Source: CAUZFZ01 sp963579025 (lineage in GTDB: Bacteria; Planctomycetota; Planctomycetia; Planctomycetales; Planctomycetaceae). From it: a stretch of 16,663 nucleotides of DNA. Below, piece after piece: positions 14,478 to 16,663 of the stretch. The notes below the pieces were generated by a model. It was not told where the DNA came from, ran no database searches, and was given only the letters and a program-made list of their open reading frames with translations. Made by a program: the position numbers and the translations under genes. The first letter of the stretch is position 1, and each line of letters starts with the position of its first letter. The stretch spans positions 1 to 16,663 of the forward strand of contig CAUZFZ010000199.1 of the NCBI GenBank assembly GCA_963579025.1, in the 5' to 3' direction.

Positions 14478-15811
14478 AGATTGTTCTCAAGCAATGCCCG
14501 GAGAGAAAAGCTCGAAGAGCGCTGGTCGTGAAAGCCGAGAGGCTCGCCTCGCAGATCACGGTGACTGAAGTGTTGCCAAAGCAGTCCAGTGATAATCGGA
14601 ATGACCTAGTTCAACTGTCTATCGCCGAAGTCGTGCCTGTTGGTGACGCTGGAAGCGGTGCATTGTCTGGGCCGCAGCGCGGCCCAGACAGCCAGTCCTC
14701 ACCGTCCCTGACGGCAAACGGTGGCGACCCGAGTGTTGACTTGGAGTCGGTAGACCAGAAACCACTATTCACTCGGTTATCAGAACTGAAACCACAGCCA
14801 ACTGAATGGCTGACGGAACCTCGCATTCCTCTAGGAGAGATCACCATCGTTGAGGGAGATCCGGGGAGCAATAAGAGCAGTTGCCTGTTGGATCTCGCCG
14901 CACGTGTTTCAACCGGACGCTCAATGCTGGACGGAACGAGTGCCGTCGACGGTGGCGTTCTTCTGCTTGCGGGTGAGGACAGTCTGCGAAAGACGATCGT
15001 TAGTCGCCTCGAAGCTGCGGGGGCAAACATGAGACGGATCGCCGTCATGAACGGTGAAGTTTCTTTGCCAAATAGTCTGACTGACATTCAGGCTGCGGCA
15101 GTCCAGTTGAGTGCAAAGCTGATCATCATCGATCCATTCATGGCATTTGTGCAGCCGGATGCAAACAAAGAGCAGTCAATTCGGCGGGTCATGACGAGGC
15201 TCAAGAGTGTCGCCGAGCAGAACAACACCGCAATCATCGTGGTTCGGCATCTCAACAAGAGTGGCGGCAGACACTCGCTGTATCGAGGTGGCGGGAGCAT
15301 CGGCATCATCGCTGCGACGAGGTCAGCACTTCTCGTTGGGAAGTCACCTGATGACCCTCACATGAGAGTCTTGTGCCACGTGAAAAGCAATCTAGGCCCC
15401 CTCGCACCTAGCCTGCTCTTTGAGCCTGTCACCGTCCAAGAGAATGTCGTGGGCATCGAATGGCGGGGGCCGTGTGACTTCACCGCTGAAGACCTGCTCG
15501 GAGCCAAATCGGGGGGCGGCACAAAAGTGGAAGAGGCCAAGGCGTTCTTGATTGAAATGCTGAGCACGGGGCCGGTTGAACAGAAAGTGGTTGCTCGGAA
15601 GTCCGTCGATATATCAATCGCCTACCGAACAGTTGAGCGGGCCAAACAAGATTTGGGCGTTAGATCCACACGCAAAGGATTCGGCCCGAAAAGCGTACTT
15701 TTCTGGGAGCTTCCCATGGATGAGGAGACGGAAAACAAATCACACAGGCCTCATATAGACCGCCAACCGGACTTGGCGGTCTATGACGGAAGCGAGGCTG
15801 ACCCATCATGA
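14474..15811 (+). CDS. RepA/AAA_25-like ATPase with variant Walker A
   Basis: 445 residues. Residues 1-~98 are a variable linker. The RecA-type ATPase core starts near residue 100 (LSELKPQPTEWLTEPRIPLGEITIVEGDPG). Walker A reads GDPGSNKS (128-135), with Asn133 replacing the usual Gly before Lys134. Walker B is LIIID (216-220). RHLNKSGG (258-265) and RGGGSIGIIAATRS (271-284) match the RepA/hexameric-helicase-like family. Residues about 350-412 form a likely winged helix (EAKAFLIEMLSTGPVEQKVV ... YRTVERAKQDLGVRSTRKGF), giving DNA binding. A replication-initiation helicase or helicase-loader role for the element is the best guess, by family. The gene overlaps its neighbours by ATGA on both sides. 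Two perfect 12-bp hairpins lie inside the frame. Confidence 0.85.
   Translation: MKIVLKQCPERKARRALVVKAERLASQITVTEVLPKQSSDNRNDLVQLSIAEVVPVGDAGSGALSGPQRGPDSQSSPSLTANGGDPSVDLESVDQKPLFTRLSELKPQPTEWLTEPRIPLGEITIVEGDPGSNKSSCLLDLAARVSTGRSMLDGTSAVDGGVLLLAGEDSLRKTIVSRLEAAGANMRRIAVMNGEVSLPNSLTDIQAAAVQLSAKLIIIDPFMAFVQPDANKEQSIRRVMTRLKSVAEQNNTAIIVVRHLNKSGGRHSLYRGGGSIGIIAATRSALLVGKSPDDPHMRVLCHVKSNLGPLAPSLLFEPVTVQENVVGIEWRGPCDFTAEDLLGAKSGGGTKVEEAKAFLIEMLSTGPVEQKVVARKSVDISIAYRTVERAKQDLGVRSTRKGFGPKSVLFWELPMDEETENKSHRPHIDRQPDLAVYDGSEADPS
14664..14690 (+). promoter_or_regulatory. Perfect 12-bp hairpin inside the ATPase frame
   Basis: TGTCTGGGCCGC (14664-14675), loop AGC, GCGGCCCAGACA (14679-14690). It is very GC-rich and falls in the poorly conserved linker (residues about 64-72), so protein constraint does not explain it. 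It could slow ribosomes or RNA polymerase, or protect or process the mRNA (inference). Confidence 0.7.
15755..15784 (+). promoter_or_regulatory. Perfect 12-bp hairpin near the ATPase 3' end
   Basis: ATAGACCGCCAA (15755-15766), loop CCGGAC, TTGGCGGTCTAT (15773-15784). It lies after the winged-helix domain, 24 bases before the last codons and 23 bases before the ATG of the next gene at 15808, in position to shield or tune that gene's translation initiation. No T run follows, so it is not a standard terminator. Confidence 0.75.
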
Positions 15812-16209
15812 CTACCAGACTCCAACAACTGAAAGAAATTGCGAGACAACTCACCAGAGACGACATCATCGAAGCCAATCTCCGAATGTTCGAAGGGCAG
15901 GGCCTCGACATCAATGACATCCAGACGATGGCAGAGAGTGTCGGCCTCGAAGTGGAAGACCTGCTTCTGTTGAGCACACGTGCCAGCGTGTCGTCAACGC
16001 CACGACGCATCGTTGGAACACCGGGACGCCGAGATTCCACGAAGGACATCGCTGACTTTGCCGCTGCCAGAAAGAAGCAGAGGACTTGGAATGAAATCTT
16101 TCGTGAGTGGAATCTTAAATTCCCAGACGACGACCGAGTGCAACAATCAGACACGATTCGAGAGGCATATAGACGGCATTACGGCGACAAAGCCGGAAAA
16201 CCTTATTGA
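15808..16209 (+). CDS. Small element protein, possible HTH
   Basis: 133 residues. The ATG overlaps the ATPase stop (ATGA, 15808-15811), so coupled translation is likely. Residues 1-55 are charged and helical (LQQLKEIARQLTRDDIIEAN, GLEVEDLLLLS). Residues 55-80 are Ser/Thr/Arg-rich and flexible. The C-terminal 50 residues (RKKQRTWNEIFREWNLKFPD ... DTIREAYRRHYGDK) resemble a helix-turn-helix with a final recognition-like helix. I do not recognise a named family. Its place after the ATPase suggests a partner or regulator of that protein. Confidence 0.75.
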   Translation: MTTRLQQLKEIARQLTRDDIIEANLRMFEGQGLDINDIQTMAESVGLEVEDLLLLSTRASVSSTPRRIVGTPGRRDSTKDIADFAAARKKQRTWNEIFREWNLKFPDDDRVQQSDTIREAYRRHYGDKAGKPY

Positions 16210-16221
16210 TCCGTAATAAGG
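16201..16221 (+). repeat. Small inverted repeat at the operon's 3' end
   Basis: CCTTATT (16201-16207) and AATAAGG (16215-16221) with a 7-base loop straddle the last stop codon. It is AT-rich and lacks a T run, so it is at best a weak terminator or a 3' mRNA stabiliser. Confidence 0.35.
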
Positions 16222-16319
16222 CCATATTCCGAAGTTTTTCGATTAACCCATTTTGAACCCACCACTCCACCGTGATAAACCTTTGAGCGAACAACAACGT
16301 TTTTAGCACTGGAGAAAAA

Positions 16320-16532
16320 ATGATGGACGCACGCATTGCACCGCTTTGGGCCAATTACTACGCCCAAATGGCCCATTACGAGCACTTCTCGTGTCGTCGA
16401 GGAGTTTGGTACATTGAGAGTCTTAACTGCCTGCTGCTCTACGACAACAACCCTTATGTGGCTGATGCTTCAAGGCCAGCAATTCCCGGACGGTCTGTCT
16501 CCTCGGGGATTTTGGGGCTCAGAGCGGAGTGA
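16320..16532 (+). CDS. Small hypothetical protein, 70 aa
   Basis: The ATG at 16320 follows GGAG (16311-16314) at a five-base spacing, a good ribosome binding site. Residues 1-50 (MMDARIAPLWANYYAQMAHY ... NCLLLYDNNPYVAD) are aromatic-rich and plausible; the tail (PAIPGRSVSSGILGLRAE) is less so. A second frame (16336-16581) overlaps it and cannot be excluded. No family recognised. TTTGGGC/GCCCAAA (16345-16351, 16362-16368) forms a small hairpin in the early coding region. Confidence 0.4.
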   Translation: MMDARIAPLWANYYAQMAHYEHFSCRRGVWYIESLNCLLLYDNNPYVADASRPAIPGRSVSSGILGLRAE

Positions 16533-16663
16533 GGAGGGTTTTGCTCGGACGATGGGGCTGGTGCGACTGGCTTTGAGCTGACTCTTCGGGTCGCGTGCGT
16601 CTTTTGGAAGCCGCCGCCGAACAATTTCGAGGCGATTCGACCCGCCTGGCAAGAGGTCTCGGC
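16533..16663. other. Right edge, nothing assigned
   Basis: 131 bp of GC-rich sequence with several GAG/GCG runs. No start with a ribosome binding site, tRNA, terminator or copy of the tRNA-Ala 3' end was found. Confidence 0.4.

Larger units (their letters stand above)
10812..16663. mobile_element. Left part of an integrative element at tRNA-Ala
   Basis: Inferred from a tyrosine recombinase gene placed directly after an intact tRNA gene, followed by phage/plasmid-type genes (methyltransferase remnant, Gp37/Gp68 three-Cys protein, RepA-like ATPase) and an AT-rich regulatory stretch. The exact left junction should lie within the 3' part of the tRNA. No second copy of the tRNA 3' end was seen in the window, so the right end is beyond base 16663 and the size is unknown. 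Confidence 0.7.

Noticed and set aside
16470..16652. 60-aa minus frame at the right edge
   Set aside because: It is Arg/Pro/Ser-rich with no ribosome binding site, and it overlaps the end of a better supported plus-strand ORF.

Overview
The window looks like a chromosome segment of a Planctomycetota bacterium. This is an inference from gene content: a large HEAT-repeat protein, a leucine-rich-repeat lipoprotein, a zinc-ribbon membrane protein with a long disordered middle, a Gfo/Idh/MocA oxidoreductase with an unusual catalytic triplet, and a tRNA-anchored element whose tyrosine recombinase lacks the usual box I arginine. No 16S or other marker is present, so species is not claimed.

Bases 1-10811 read as ordinary chromosome. 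A HEAT-repeat gene (+) runs in from the left edge and converges with a short minus-strand lipoprotein locus. That lipoprotein gene is split into two frames by a perfect 14-bp tandem duplication at 3000-3027. Next come a zinc-ribbon/two-TM protein (-) and a ClC-type chloride channel with two CBS domains (-). After a 369-bp divergent gap follow tsaB (+, tRNA t6A synthesis), an LRR lipoprotein (+) with a strong hairpin terminator, a Gfo/Idh/MocA family protein (+), and a complete tRNA-Ala(GGC) gene with its own intrinsic terminator.

Bases from about 10812 to the right edge look like the left part of an integrative element inserted at the tRNA-Ala 3' end. In order it carries three tandem 12-bp repeats, a 529-aa divergent tyrosine recombinase (+), a 12-bp inverted repeat, remnants of minus-strand genes including a broken DNA methyltransferase that keeps the SAM-binding motif but has no catalytic motif, and an AT-rich 0.5-kb regulatory region. 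That region ends in a good sigma70-type promoter driving three genes coupled by ATGA overlaps: a three-Cys (Gp37/Gp68, DUF5131) protein, a RepA/AAA_25-like ATPase with an Asn in its Walker A motif, and a small possible HTH protein. The ATPase reading frame contains two perfect 12-bp hairpins, one in a linker and one just before the next gene. The right end of the element and its second att site are not in the window.

Best leads: the two in-frame hairpins, the coupled three-Cys/ATPase/small-protein operon in the tRNA-Ala element, the 14-bp duplication that breaks the lipoprotein gene, and the arginine-less recombinase.
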